Numbered from the stretch's first letter, positions 7,398-16,175 are shown. The stretch: DNA of 62,311 nt from Pseudonocardia sp. (GCA_016794615.1 JAEUJO010000084.1:1-62311); one strand, 5' to 3'. Notes: generated from the sequence alone by a model not told the origin. A program made the numbers and translations.

Positions 7398-8576
7398 GTG
7401 GCGCGCACCCTGCTGGTGACCAACGACTTCCCCCCGCGCGCCGGCGGGATCCAGAACTACCTGCAGGCGATGGTCGACCGGCTACCGCCGGGGGAGGTGG
7501 CCGTCTACGCCCCGGCCTGGCCCGGAGCTGCGGAGTACGACGCCGCTGCGCCCTACCCTGTGCACCGGCACCCCACCTCGTTGATGCTGCCGGTGCCGAC
7601 GGTCGCCCGCCGGGCCGTGCACCTCGCCCGGGCGCATCGGGCGTCGACGGTGTGGTTCGGCGCGGCCGCACCCCTCGCGCTGCTGGGGCCCCACCTGCGC
7701 CGCCACGCCGGGATCCGGCGGGTGGTCGCGAGCACCCACGGGCACGAGGTCGGCTGGTCCATGCTGCCGGTCGCCCGGCAGGCACTGCGCCGGATCGGGA
7801 ACGACGCGGACGCCGTCACGGTCGTCTCCCGCTACACACGCGGCCGGTTCGCCGCCGCCTTCGGCCCGGAGGCCGCGCTCGAGTTGCTGCACCCGGGGGT
7901 CGACGCCGCCACCTTCCGGCCCGACCCGCGGGCACGGGCGACCCTGCGCCGCCGCTACGGTCTGGGCGACGCGCCGGTCGTGACGTGCGTGTCCCGGCTG
8001 GTCGCCCGCAAGGGCCAGGACCAGCTCCTGCGGGTGCTGCCTTCGCTGCGCGCCCGGATACCGGGAACCCGGCTCCTGCTCGTCGGCGACGGGCCGGACG
8101 CCCGCCGGCTGCGCGGCCTCGCCGACGCGCAGGGCGTGACCCGGCACGTGGTCTTCACCGGCTCGGTCCCGGCCGCGGAGCTGCCCGCGCACCATGCGGC
8201 GGGCGACGTGTTCGCCCTGCCCTGCCGCACCCGTGGCGGCGGGCTGGACGTCGAGGGCCTGGGCATCGTCCTGCTGGAGGCCTCGGCGTCGGGCCTGCCC
8301 GTGGTCGCGGGTGACTCCGGCGGCGCGCCCGAGACCGTCCGCGAGGGGGTGACCGGCCACGTGGTCGGCGGCCGGGACACCGAGGCGCTCGCCGACGCGC
8401 TGGCCGGGCTGCTGGCGGACCCGGACCGGGCCCGGCGGATCGGCGCCGCCGGGCGCGAGTGGATGCTGAGCGAGTGGGCGCTTCCCGCGCTGGTGCAGCG
8501 GCTGCACGGCCTGCTGGCCGGCGGATCGCCGTGCCCGGCTCCCCCCGTCGCGCAGGCTCTGGCCGACCGTTCGTGA
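7398..8576 (+). CDS. pimB: GT4 mannosyltransferase, PimB-type
   Basis: A 392-aa GT-B glycosyltransferase. The N-terminal acceptor half opens with NDFPPRAGGIQNYL (the Gly-rich first loop). The C-terminal donor half carries the GT4 EX7E motif in VEGLGIVLLEASASGLP and the GGAPETV loop. In mycobacteria and corynebacteria this position (Rv2188c) is PimB', which transfers the second mannose from GDP-Man to phosphatidylinositol monomannoside at the inner face of the membrane. Neighbours fadD15, plsC and mptA fit envelope lipid and lipoglycan synthesis. Start: GTG directly after a leaderless -10. Another GDP- or UDP-sugar GT4 cannot be excluded from sequence alone, but synteny supports PimB. Confidence 0.85.
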   Translation: MARTLLVTNDFPPRAGGIQNYLQAMVDRLPPGEVAVYAPAWPGAAEYDAAAPYPVHRHPTSLMLPVPTVARRAVHLARAHRASTVWFGAAAPLALLGPHLRRHAGIRRVVASTHGHEVGWSMLPVARQALRRIGNDADAVTVVSRYTRGRFAAAFGPEAALELLHPGVDAATFRPDPRARATLRRRYGLGDAPVVTCVSRLVARKGQDQLLRVLPSLRARIPGTRLLLVGDGPDARRLRGLADAQGVTRHVVFTGSVPAAELPAHHAAGDVFALPCRTRGGGLDVEGLGIVLLEASASGLPVVAGDSGGAPETVREGVTGHVVGGRDTEALADALAGLLADPDRARRIGAAGREWMLSEWALPALVQRLHGLLAGGSPCPAPPVAQALADRS

Positions 8577-8601
8577 ATGCCCGACTCGCGGCGGCGAAGG
8601 T

Positions 8602-8619
8602 GCCGGCTCGCGGGCCGGC
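8602..8619. terminator. Possible hairpin between convergent pimB and fadD15
   Basis: GCCGGC (8602-8607) pairs with GCCGGC (8614-8619) around a 6-nt loop, in the 49-bp gap between the two stop codons. It is short and GC-only, so it is weak evidence. Confidence 0.35.
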
Positions 8620-8625
8620 GCGCGG

Positions 8626-10440
8626 TCACGCCGGCTGGTTGACCCCGGCGTAGAGCGCCGCGATGTCGTCGGCGTACTGGCTGGTCACCACCGACCGCCG
8701 CACCTTGAGCGTGGGCGTCAGCTCGCCGCCCTCCTCGCTGAAGTCGCCCGGCAGTATCCGGAACTTGCGGATCTGCTCGGCCCGCGAGACGGCCCGGTTC
8801 GCCTCCTCGACGGCCGCCGCGATCTCGCCGCGCAGCTCGGGATCGTCGACGAGGTCCGCGGCCGACCCCGCACCCTCGGCCTTGCCGTGCTGCCGCCGCC
8901 ACCGGGGCAGCGCGTCGGCGTCCACGGTGACCAGCGCGGCGATGAACGGCTGCCCGTTACCGACCACGAGGACCTGCCCGATGAGCGGGTGCGCCCGCAG
9001 CCGGTCTTCGAGCACGGCGGGAGCGACGTTCTTGCCCCCGGCGGTGACGAGGATCTCCTTCTTGCGGCCGGTGATCCGCAGGAACCCCGCCTCGTCGAGC
9101 TCGCCGACGTCGCCGGTGCGGAACCAGCCGTCGGCCAGCGCCTCGGCGGTGGCGTCCGGGTCGTCGTGGTAGCCGCCGAAGACGACGGGACCGCGGACGA
9201 GGATCTCCCCGTCGCCCGCGATCCGGACGGTCAGGCCGGGGATGGGCCGCCCGACGGTGCCGATCCGGTGCGCGGACAGTGTGTTCACCGAGACCGCGGC
9301 GGTGGTCTCGGTGAGGCCGTAGCCCTCCAGCACCGGCAGACCGATCCCGCGGAAGAAGTGCCCGAGCAACGCGGTGAGCGGGGCGCTGCCCGATACGGCC
9401 GCCCGGACCTGCCCGCCCAACGCGGCCCGCAGCCGCCGGTACACGAGCACGTCGAACAGGGCGCGGCGGACCCTGAGCCCTACCCCGGGGCCACCTGCGT
9501 CGCACGCCTCGCTCCACGCGACCGCGGTGGCGGTGGCGGCGTCGAAGATCTTGCCCTTGCCCCCGTCCAGGGCTTTGCGCCGGGCGCCGTGGAAGAGCTT
9601 CTCGAACACCCGGGGAACGGCGAGCAGCACGGTGGGCCGGAAGGCGGCCAGGTCGTCGAGCAGGTGCGTGGCGTCGGGGGAGTGGCCGAGCACGGTCCGG
9701 CTGTCGAGGACCGCGCACTGCACGACCTTGCCGAATACGTGGGCCAGTGGCAGGAAGAGCAGCAGCGAGCCGCGACCGTCGAGCAGTTCGGGCAGCACCG
9801 TGATCACGGTTCGCACTTCGGCGACGAGGTTGGCGTGGGTGATCTCGCAGCCCTTGGGGCGCCCGGTGGTGCCCGAGGTGTAGATCAGCGTGGCGAGATC
9901 GACCGCCCGCGCCGCCGTGCGCCTCTGGTGCGCCTGCGCGGCGGGCACCGAGTCGCCGCGGGTGGTCAGCATCCGTACCGCACCCGGCCAGTCGCCGTCG
10001 GGCGCGATCCGCCAGACGTGCTCGGGGGCGTCCGGCCGGCTCGTCACGGTCGCGGCGTGCCGGTCGTCCTCCACGATCACGGCCTTCGCGCCGGAGTCCG
10101 CGAGGATCCACGCGACCTGGTCCGCCGACGAGGTCTCGTAGATCGGGACCGTCACGGCACCCGCGACGACGATCGCGTAGTCGAACAGGGTCCACTCGTA
10201 GCGCGTGCGGGACAGCAGCGCGACGCGGTCGCCCGGCGCGATCCCGGACGCGATCAGGCCGCGGGCGACGGCGACGACCTCCGCGGTGAAGACGGCGTAC
10301 GTGACGTCGACCCAGCCGCCGTCCACCCGCCTGCGGAGCGCGACCGCATCGGGGTGCTCCTCGGCGAGGGCGAACACGGTGTCGGACAGGGTGTCGCCGT
10401 CGTCCACCCGCACGCTCGCGGGAACACCGAACTCGCGCAC
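8626..10440 (-). CDS. fadD15: Long-chain fatty-acid-CoA ligase (FadD15-like)
   Basis: A 604-aa member of the ANL adenylating superfamily. Visible motifs: P-loop YTSGTTGRPKG (A3), GYGLTETTAA (A5), DGWFRTGDVG (A7) and the hinge/A8-A10 block GRKKEILVTAGGKNVAP. It activates long-chain fatty acids to acyl-AMP and then acyl-CoA in the cytoplasm. The gene occupies the Rv2187 position. The GTG at 10440 was chosen because GGAGGAGG lies about 6 nt upstream; an in-frame extension to 10509 has no such signal. It is convergent with pimB and divergent from the SRPBCC gene. Confidence 0.9.
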   Translation of the reverse strand: MREFGVPASVRVDDGDTLSDTVFALAEEHPDAVALRRRVDGGWVDVTYAVFTAEVVAVARGLIASGIAPGDRVALLSRTRYEWTLFDYAIVVAGAVTVPIYETSSADQVAWILADSGAKAVIVEDDRHAATVTSRPDAPEHVWRIAPDGDWPGAVRMLTTRGDSVPAAQAHQRRTAARAVDLATLIYTSGTTGRPKGCEITHANLVAEVRTVITVLPELLDGRGSLLLFLPLAHVFGKVVQCAVLDSRTVLGHSPDATHLLDDLAAFRPTVLLAVPRVFEKLFHGARRKALDGGKGKIFDAATATAVAWSEACDAGGPGVGLRVRRALFDVLVYRRLRAALGGQVRAAVSGSAPLTALLGHFFRGIGLPVLEGYGLTETTAAVSVNTLSAHRIGTVGRPIPGLTVRIAGDGEILVRGPVVFGGYHDDPDATAEALADGWFRTGDVGELDEAGFLRITGRKKEILVTAGGKNVAPAVLEDRLRAHPLIGQVLVVGNGQPFIAALVTVDADALPRWRRQHGKAEGAGSAADLVDDPELRGEIAAAVEEANRAVSRAEQIRKFRILPGDFSEEGGELTPTLKVRRSVVTSQYADDIAALYAGVNQPA

Positions 10441-10541
10441 GGCCCGACCTCCTCCGCCGACGCTGGCCTCTTGCGCGCAACGTACCGTCTCGCGGCCCAC
10501 GAGGCGCACACTCCGAACGGGACTGGGTAGCCTCCCCGTCC

Positions 10542-10982
10542 ATGGCCGACGCCACGACCTCCTCGATCTCCATCGGTGCCGATCCCGAGCACGTGATGGC
10601 CGTGATCGCCGACTTCGCCGCCTACCCCGAATGGGCGGACCAGGTCAAGAGCGTCGAGATCCTCGACACGGACACCGCAGGCCGTCCCGAGCGGGTCCGG
10701 TTCCAGATGGACGCCGGCCCGATCAAGGACTCCTACACGTTGGACTACACGTGGGCGCCCGACGGCCGCTCGGTGAGCTGGACGTTGGTCAAGGGACAGA
10801 TCCAGAAGGCGCAGAACGGGTCGTACGTGCTGGTCGGGAGCGCAGGCCGGACGACGGTCACCTACTCGCTCGCGGTGGACCTGAACATCCCGATGATCGG
10901 CATGCTGCGCCGCAAGGCCGAGAAAGTGATCATCGATACGGCACTCAAGGGGCTCAAGCGCCGCGTGGAGGACACCGCCTGA
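10542..10982 (+). CDS. SRPBCC (START-like) cyclase/dehydrase-family protein
   Basis: A 146-aa protein with the helix-grip pattern of SRPBCC lipid-binding proteins: an amphipathic start (SSISIGADPEHVMAVIADFAAYPEWADQVKSVEI), alternating beta strands, and a long C-terminal helix (IPMIGMLRRKAEKVIIDTALKGLKRRV). It is the Rv2185c homologue by position and length. Such proteins bind hydrophobic ligands; the ligand is unknown. Lying between an acyl-CoA ligase and an ArsA-like ATPase, it could handle acyl or polyprenyl molecules, which is an inference. TAGCCT (10528-10533) lies 8 nt before the ATG and no Shine-Dalgarno is seen. Confidence 0.85.
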   Translation: MADATTSSISIGADPEHVMAVIADFAAYPEWADQVKSVEILDTDTAGRPERVRFQMDAGPIKDSYTLDYTWAPDGRSVSWTLVKGQIQKAQNGSYVLVGSAGRTTVTYSLAVDLNIPMIGMLRRKAEKVIIDTALKGLKRRVEDTA

Positions 10983-11164
10983 CCGCGCGGTCCGCGACAG
11001 GGAGGCGGTGCCCCGTGGATCAGCGACAGCGGCCTGCGCGCCCGAACACCCCCTGGCCGCCTTGTCGGTCGGCTCGAGCACGCCCGGTGGGAGGGCCGGC
11101 CTCCGCACCGCCGGGAACCATTCGGATCACGAAGCCCATCTTTCATGATCCACGCGATGCAGCC

Positions 11165-11176
11165 TACGCTCGCGGG
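11165..11176 (+). promoter_or_regulatory. Leaderless -10 box for the ArsA-like gene
   Basis: TACGCT (11165-11170) plus a 6-nt spacer to ATG 11177, in a 194-bp gap with no Shine-Dalgarno. Confidence 0.55.
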
Positions 11177-12388
11177 ATGCGGATCGTGCTGTTCACGGGC
11201 AAGGGCGGGGTCGGCAAGACCACCCTCGCCGCGGCGACGGCCGCCCACCTCGCGCGGTCCGGGCGCAAGACGCTGGCCGTCTCCACCGACCCCGCGCACT
11301 CGCTGGGTGACGCGCTGGAGTGCGACCTCGCCGCCGAGCCGGTGGAGGTCGACGGGACCGGCGGGCTGTTCGCCGCCCACATCGACGCCCGGGCCCTGCT
11401 CGACGGCGCCTGGGGCCGGCTTCGGGAGCACCTGGCCACGGTGCTCGCCGGGGCGGGGGTGGACGAGCTGGTCGCGGACGAGCTGACGGTGCTGCCCGGC
11501 GTCGAGGAGCTGCTCGCGCTGTCCGCGGTGCGCCGTGCCGCCGAGGCCGGCCCGTGGGAGGCCGTCGTCGTCGACTGCGGACCCACGGCCGAGACGCTCC
11601 GGCTGCTGGCCCTGCCCGAGGCCGTCGCGGGGTACCTGGAGCGGCTGTTCCCCGCGCACCGCCGGGCCGTGCGGGGCCTGCTCACCCGCGACCGCGCCGC
11701 CGCGCGCCGCTGGGAGCGCACGGCCGAGGCCCTCGACGACCTCGTGGCCGAGCTCGCCGCCCTGCGCACCGTGCTCGTCTCGCCGCGGACCGGTGTCCGG
11801 CTCGTGCTCACCCCCGAGCGCGTGGTCGTCGCCGAGACCCGCCGCACCCTGACCGCGCTGGCGCTGCTGGGCCTGCGCGTCGACGGGCTCGTCGCGAACC
11901 GGGCCGTGCCGGTGCCGACCGCGGACGCCCCCGGTGCGGCGGCCGGCTGGATGCGCGAACGCGCGGCCGAGCAGGCGGCGGTGCTCGCGGACGTGGAGCG
12001 GCTCGGACCACCCGTGCGCACCGTCGAGTACGCCGCGGCCGAGCCCACCGGCGTCGGTGCGCTGCTGGCGCTCGCGGCTCAGCTGTGGGGCGACGACGAC
12101 CCGACCACCGAGCCGGCGTCGGCGCCGGCTCTGGCCGTGCGGCGGACGGCGGGCAGCGGCCGGTCCGCGGACTCCGAGTTCGAGCTCGCGCTGCACCTCC
12201 CCGGCGCCGCGACGGCCCCGCTCGATCTGTCCCGGATCGGCGATGAGCTGGCGGTGACGGCGGCGGGGGTGCGCCGGTTGGTGGCACTGCCCGCCGTGCT
12301 GCGGCGGTGCACCGTGACGCGCGCCCGGCTGGACGGCGACGACCTGCGGGTGGCGTTCCGCCCGGACCCCGCGCTGTGGATGCGGTGA
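11177..12388 (+). CDS. ArsA/GET3-like ATPase
   Basis: A 403-aa protein of the ArsA/Get3 SIMIBI ATPase class. The deviant Walker A is FTGKGGVGKTTLAAATAAHLA with the signature Lys, followed by VSTDPAHSLGDAL (switch I) and VVVDCGPTAETLRLL (switch II). The C-terminal 100 residues contain a small beta-rich ArsA_HSP20-like domain (EFELALHLPGAA). It is the Rv2184c homologue by order. Family members use ATP-driven dimer closure to deliver cargo such as metalloids or membrane proteins; bacterial cargo is unknown, and no arsenic genes are nearby. It is followed at once by the Rv2183c-like gene through a GTGA ladder. Confidence 0.85.
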   Translation: MRIVLFTGKGGVGKTTLAAATAAHLARSGRKTLAVSTDPAHSLGDALECDLAAEPVEVDGTGGLFAAHIDARALLDGAWGRLREHLATVLAGAGVDELVADELTVLPGVEELLALSAVRRAAEAGPWEAVVVDCGPTAETLRLLALPEAVAGYLERLFPAHRRAVRGLLTRDRAAARRWERTAEALDDLVAELAALRTVLVSPRTGVRLVLTPERVVVAETRRTLTALALLGLRVDGLVANRAVPVPTADAPGAAAGWMRERAAEQAAVLADVERLGPPVRTVEYAAAEPTGVGALLALAAQLWGDDDPTTEPASAPALAVRRTAGSGRSADSEFELALHLPGAATAPLDLSRIGDELAVTAAGVRRLVALPAVLRRCTVTRARLDGDDLRVAFRPDPALWMR

Positions 12389-12399
12389 CCGGGTGGTGA
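12385..12399 (+). other. 4-codon micro-ORF (VTGW) joining two genes by GTGA overlaps
   Basis: GTG at 12385 overlaps the ArsA-like stop (GTGA). The ORF ends in a TGA at 12397-12399 that overlaps the GTG at 12396, a start of the next gene. It could pass terminating ribosomes along; equally it could be chance. Confidence 0.3.
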
Positions 12400-12800
12400 C
12401 GAGTGCCGGGCGGGGTGAGGGGCCGCCGGACGCAGCCGCCCGGGCGGCCGTGGTGGAGGAGCTGCGCGCGCTGGGGCTGCTGGCGCTGGACCGGCTGGAC
12501 CCGCTGGTCGACCGCCTGACCGAGGCGGCGTCGGCGGCGCCGGACCCGGCGGTGCCGACCGCGTCGGGCCCGGTGGGGACCCCGGAACACCGGTGCACCT
12601 CGTGCCCGGTCTGCGTGGCGTTCGCGGACGTGCGCACGGGGCATCCCGACGCGCTGGCGCAGGTGGCGCAGCACGCGGCCGGGCTGATGACCGCGCTGCG
12701 GGCGGTCCTCGCCGACGAGGCGGACGACCCCGAGCCGGCCCCGTCGCGCCCGGCCCGGGTCGTCCAGCACATCGCGGTCGAGCGGGGGCCGTCGTGCTGA
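12396..12800 (+). CDS. Conserved small protein (Rv2183c-like) with a CTSCPVC motif
   Basis: A 134-aa protein. It is largely helical (AAVVEELRALGLLALDRLDPLVDRL, then LAQVAQHAAGLMTALRAVL), with a central EHRCTSCPVCVAF Cys cluster. It matches Rv2183c in position and size. I know no function. The Cys pair could bind metal, or be a structural disulfide if the protein is exported, but there is no signal peptide. Two adjacent GTG codons (12393, 12396) are possible; 12396 is preferred because of the GTGA overlap. Its 3' end overlaps the ROK kinase by 7 nt, so the two are probably co-translated with the ArsA-like gene. Confidence 0.75.
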   Translation: MTSAGRGEGPPDAAARAAVVEELRALGLLALDRLDPLVDRLTEAASAAPDPAVPTASGPVGTPEHRCTSCPVCVAFADVRTGHPDALAQVAQHAAGLMTALRAVLADEADDPEPAPSRPARVVQHIAVERGPSC

Positions 12801-13744
12801 CCGTCGGCGTGGACGTGGGTGGCACCCGCGTGCGGGCGGGGGTGGTCGACGCAGCGGGCGAGATCATCGACACCGCCTGCATCTCGACACCCCCCAGCGA
12901 GGCGGCGCTCGAGGCCGCCGTCGCGGGAGTCGTCACGGAGCTCGCGCAGCGGCACCCCGTGGGCGCCGTCGGGCTGGCACTGGCGGGTTTCGTGACACCG
13001 GACCGGCGCGGTGTCCGGTTCGCCCCGCACCTGGCATGGCGCGACGCGCCCGTCGCGGACCGGATCACGGACCGGCTGGGCCTGCCCGTCGTCGTCGAGC
13101 ACGACGTGAACGCGGCGGCGCTGGCGGAGCGCCGGTTCGGCGCCGCCTCGGGGGCCACGGCGGCCGTGTTCGTGGCGCTCGGCACCGGCATCGGCGCCGC
13201 CCTCCTGCTCGACGGGGAGCTCTACCGCGGTGCCTTCGGGGTGGCACCGGAGCTGGGCCACATCCGGGTGGTGCCCGACGGCAGGCCGTGCGCGTGCGGG
13301 AAGAACGGTTGCTGGGAGCGCTACTGCAGCGGTACCGGCCTCGCGACCACGGCCGTCGAGCTGCTGGCCCGCGACCACCTGCACTCTCCGGTGCTCGGGC
13401 GGCTCGTCGCCGTCGATCCGGGGCAGGTGACCGGCCAGCGCGTCGCCGCCGCCGCCCGTGAGGGAGACCCCGTGGCGTGCGCGGCGATGGCGGACCTGGC
13501 GTGCTGGCTGGGTGAGGGCCTGGCGCTGGTCGCGGACGTGTTCGACCCCGAGCTGATGGTGATCGGCGGTGGCGTGTCGGAGTCGGCGCCGCTGTTCCTG
13601 GACGAGGCGCGTGAGCACTACTCGGCGCGGCTGACCGGCCGCGGGAACCGCCCGCTCGCCCGGCTGCGCGTCGCCCAGCTCGGCGAGGCGGCCGCGGTGG
13701 TGGGCGCGGCGGAGCTGGCCCGCGAGCACGCGCTGGCGGGCTGA
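12794..13744 (+). CDS. ROK-family glucokinase-type sugar kinase
   Basis: A 316-aa protein of the ROK family. The N-terminal phosphate-binding loop is TVGVDVGGTRVRAGVVD. The catalytic Asp lies in VVEHDVNAAALAERR, the ELGHI motif in APELGHIRVV, and the zinc-binding ROK signature CGxxGCxE in CACGKNGCWERYCSG. A second nucleotide loop is VALGTGIGAAL. It probably phosphorylates glucose or an N-acyl-hexosamine with ATP in the cytoplasm; sugar specificity is not readable from the sequence. The GTG start lies inside the end of the preceding gene, so translational coupling is likely. Confidence 0.88.
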   Translation: MLTVGVDVGGTRVRAGVVDAAGEIIDTACISTPPSEAALEAAVAGVVTELAQRHPVGAVGLALAGFVTPDRRGVRFAPHLAWRDAPVADRITDRLGLPVVVEHDVNAAALAERRFGAASGATAAVFVALGTGIGAALLLDGELYRGAFGVAPELGHIRVVPDGRPCACGKNGCWERYCSGTGLATTAVELLARDHLHSPVLGRLVAVDPGQVTGQRVAAAAREGDPVACAAMADLACWLGEGLALVADVFDPELMVIGGGVSESAPLFLDEAREHYSARLTGRGNRPLARLRVAQLGEAAAVVGAAELAREHALAG

Positions 13745-13796
13745 GGCCAGGCGCACCTGCTCAGGAGTGGGACGGCCCGGACGGCGTGCGGCAGCG

Positions 13797-13813
13797 CGGG
13801 CGTGCGACGCCCG
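13797..13813. terminator. Hairpin between convergent ROK kinase and membrane-protein genes
   Basis: CGGGCGT (13797-13803) and ACGCCCG (13807-13813) form a 7-bp stem with a 3-nt loop in the 85-bp convergent gap, a plausible bidirectional terminator. Confidence 0.45.
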
Positions 13814-13829
13814 GTACGTGCGAAGGCGG

Positions 13830-14288
13830 TCAGATCTGCGCGCCGTTGTCGTCGTCGTCGCGCTCGTCCGGAGGAGCGGGCCACAGCCGCAGCACCAGCC
13901 AGCCCAGCCCGGCCGCCAGCGCGAGCAGGCCCAGCGGCAGCCCGTAGACGTCCGAGATACCGACCGCGTTCGGCGCGATGATGAGGACGAGACCGAGGAC
14001 GAGCAGCGTGATCCCGACGGCGGCGGGCGGGCCGATGCGCGGCAGCGGCGGCGGCTCCGGCGGGATGAAGTGCTCGAAGCGGTCCGTCTCGGGCTCGTAC
14101 GGGCGGTGCGCCGGCCCGGGAGGGACCGGGGGCACGGCGAACGGCGGCGTGCGGGGCGGCTCGACCGGCGGCCGCTCGTCGCCGGGCCACGTGGGCACGG
14201 CGCCCTCGCGGCGCCACCCGGCGACGATCGCCTCGAACTCGTCGGCGGCGGGATCCGGCCCGTTGGGCTCGTCGGCTTCGCGGTTCAC
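13830..14288 (-). CDS. Small two-helix membrane protein with a Pro-rich cytoplasmic tail
   Basis: A 152-aa protein. Residues 1-90 are Pro- and acid-rich (EFEAIVAGWRREG, then many PP pairs). Two hydrophobic segments follow at the C-terminus (AAVGITLLVLGLVLIIAPNAVG and YGLPLGLLALAAGLGWLVLRLW), then an acidic end (ERDDDDNGAQI). I recognise it only as a conserved hypothetical of actinobacteria. The GTG at 14288 was chosen over one at 14300 because GGGAGG lies just upstream of it. Confidence 0.7.
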   Translation of the reverse strand: MNREADEPNGPDPAADEFEAIVAGWRREGAVPTWPGDERPPVEPPRTPPFAVPPVPPGPAHRPYEPETDRFEHFIPPEPPPLPRIGPPAAVGITLLVLGLVLIIAPNAVGISDVYGLPLGLLALAAGLGWLVLRLWPAPPDERDDDDNGAQI

Positions 14289-14482
14289 CCGGCCTCCCAC
14301 GCCACTCGTCGCGCCCGGTACGTCATCTTGACACGTCGTCGCCCGCGGCGCGGAGACGCCGGGGGGTCCGGATGCGGCAATCGGAGCCGTGACCGTCGCG
14401 CGCCGATGAGGAGTGCCCGTTGTGACGGCGGGAACAACGTCTCTAGGCTGGCCGACGTCGACGTGAGGAGTCCGGAGTTCCG

Positions 14483-15199
14483 GTGCTGTACTGGTGGTCG
14501 AAGTACGTGCTGCTCGGCCCGCTGATGCGCCTGTTGGCCCGGCCGACGATCGAGGGTCTCGAGCACATCCCGCAGCGGGGTGCCGCGATCCTCGCCGGCA
14601 ACCATCTCGCGGTGGCCGACTCGTTCCTGCTGCCGCTGCTGGTGCGCCGCCGCATCACCTTCCTCGCGAAGCGCGAGTACTTCACCCAGCCCGGGTTCGT
14701 CGGCAGGCTCAAGAAGATCTTCTTCACCGGGGTCGGGCAGGTGCCGGTCGACCGGGCCAGCGGGTCCGGCGCGCAGGCCGCGCTCGACACGGCGGTGCGG
14801 CTGCTCGGTGAGGGCAGGCTGCTCGGCATCTATCCGGAGGGAACGCGGTCGCCCGACGGGCGGCTCTACAAGGGCAAGACCGGTGTGGCCCGGATGGCGC
14901 TGGAGGCGGCGGTCCCGGTCATCCCCGTCGCGATGATCGGCACGGAGAAGCTGAACCCGATCGGCTCCCGGATGTGGCGCCCGCACCACGTCCACGTCCG
15001 CATCGGCGAGCCGCTGGACTTCTCGCGGTACGCCGGGATGGCGGGCGACCGGTTCATCGAGCGCTCGATGACGGATGAGATCATGTACACCCTCATGGAG
15101 TTGTCGGGTCAGACCTACGTCGACATCTACGCAGCGTCGGTGAAGGAGCGCGCGGCGGCCCGCGAGGCGGCCCGGCTCCCCGACTCGCGAGCCGGCTGA
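14483..15199 (+). CDS. plsC: 1-acyl-sn-glycerol-3-phosphate acyltransferase (PlsC-type)
   Basis: A 238-aa protein with the LPLAT motifs: NHLAVADS (H-x4-D catalytic pair, motif I), GQVPVDR (motif II), YPEGTRS (motif III) and VPVIPVAMIGTEK (motif IV). It should transfer an acyl chain to lysophosphatidic acid at the membrane, giving phosphatidic acid for phospholipid and PIM synthesis. It corresponds to Rv2182c. An N-terminal hydrophobic stretch (YWWSKYVLLGPLMRLLA) fits a monotopic membrane anchor. The GTG start has GGAG 5 nt upstream. The YPEGTR variant with short length is typical of actinobacterial paralogues; a PIM-specific acyltransferase is an alternative role. Confidence 0.88.
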   Translation: MLYWWSKYVLLGPLMRLLARPTIEGLEHIPQRGAAILAGNHLAVADSFLLPLLVRRRITFLAKREYFTQPGFVGRLKKIFFTGVGQVPVDRASGSGAQAALDTAVRLLGEGRLLGIYPEGTRSPDGRLYKGKTGVARMALEAAVPVIPVAMIGTEKLNPIGSRMWRPHHVHVRIGEPLDFSRYAGMAGDRFIERSMTDEIMYTLMELSGQTYVDIYAASVKERAAAREAARLPDSRAG

Positions 15200-15682
15200 C
15201 GGCGTCCGGGCGCCGCACCGGCAAGGCATCGACGTCGTGCGGCGCTTCGTGCACGGGGTGGACGCCGCGCTTCGGCATCGCACCCCGTCCGGGGCGTCGC
15301 ACCTCGAGACGGGTCGCCGCGCGCGTGCCTGGCCCGTGCCGGCGGACACAGCAGCTCGTGTCGCTCTCGCCCAACCCACTGCACGTCGCCGACCCCAAGA
15401 CCGAGGAGCCCCGCCCGACGATCCCACCGGCCCAGTTCACGCTCGACGTCCTCGTCGCGCACCTGTCAGCGCACCCGGTCGGCGGGATCGAGCTCGAGGA
15501 CCGGCGCGACCCGCTGAGGGTCGTCCAACGGGTCGGCGAGCTGGACGTCTACGGTCGCTTGTGGCCGCCGTCGTCGGATGACCTGACGAGGGCCGCCAGA
15601 GAGGTCGCTCTGCTGGATCCTGCGGACCCTGGGCGGACCGGGGGGTCCGGCATGGCCGCTGAGCTGCACGAACAGGATGGAA
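15200..15682 (+). other. 483-bp intergenic stretch, possible gene remnant
   Basis: No convincing gene. The plus frame from about 15430 to 15655 stays open and reads FTLDVLVAHLSAHPVGG, then ELEDRRDPLRVVQRVGELD, which looks protein-like and has GC-rich third positions early, but it has no clear start or Shine-Dalgarno and runs into the next gene. The hairpin-like ACTCGCGAGCCGG lies at the plsC end. In M. tuberculosis a membrane-protein gene (Rv2180c) sits here; I see no trace of membrane segments. Confidence 0.3.
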
Positions 15683-16171
15683 ATGCGCTTCTTCTACGAC
15701 TGCGAGTTCATCGAGGACGGCACGACCATCGATCTCGTGTCGATCGGGGTGGTCGGGGAGGACGGGCGCGAGTTCTACGCGGTGTCGACGGAGTTCGACG
15801 CGTCCCGTGCGGGGGCCTGGGTGCGCGCGAACGTGCTCCCCAAGCTGCCGCCGCCCGCCGACCGCGCCTGGCGGTCGCGCCAGAGCCTGCGGGCGGAACT
15901 GCTGGAGTTCCTGACCTCGGCGCCCGGCGAGGTGCAGCTGTGGGCGTGGATCGCCGCGTACGACCATGTGGCGCTGTGCCAGCTGTGGGGCGCGATGCCC
16001 GCGCTGCCGCGCGCGTTGCCGCGGTTCACCCGGGAACTGCGGCAGCGCTGGGAGGACGCGGGCCGCCCGCCGCTGCCGCCGCCGACCTCGGACGCGCACG
16101 ACGCGCTGGCCGACGCCCGGCTGAACCGGCAGCGGTGGGAGGCGATCGAGGTGGCGGCCGCCGCCCGCTGA
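15683..16171 (+). CDS. DEDDh 3'-5' exoribonuclease (Rv2179c-type)
   Basis: A 162-aa single-domain DnaQ-fold protein. D6 and E8 lie in FFYDCEFIEDG, a third acidic residue in AAYDHVALC, and H plus D in TSDAHDALADARLN, so the full DEDDh set is present. Size and sequence match Rv2179c, characterised in M. tuberculosis as a 3'-5' exoribonuclease founding a small RNase-T-like family. The ATG at 15683 is preferred over one at 15677: AGGA lies 5 nt upstream and the family starts directly with M-R-F-F. It is convergent with a small membrane-protein gene. Confidence 0.88.
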   Translation: MRFFYDCEFIEDGTTIDLVSIGVVGEDGREFYAVSTEFDASRAGAWVRANVLPKLPPPADRAWRSRQSLRAELLEFLTSAPGEVQLWAWIAAYDHVALCQLWGAMPALPRALPRFTRELRQRWEDAGRPPLPPPTSDAHDALADARLNRQRWEAIEVAAAAR

Positions 16172-16175
16172 GGTC

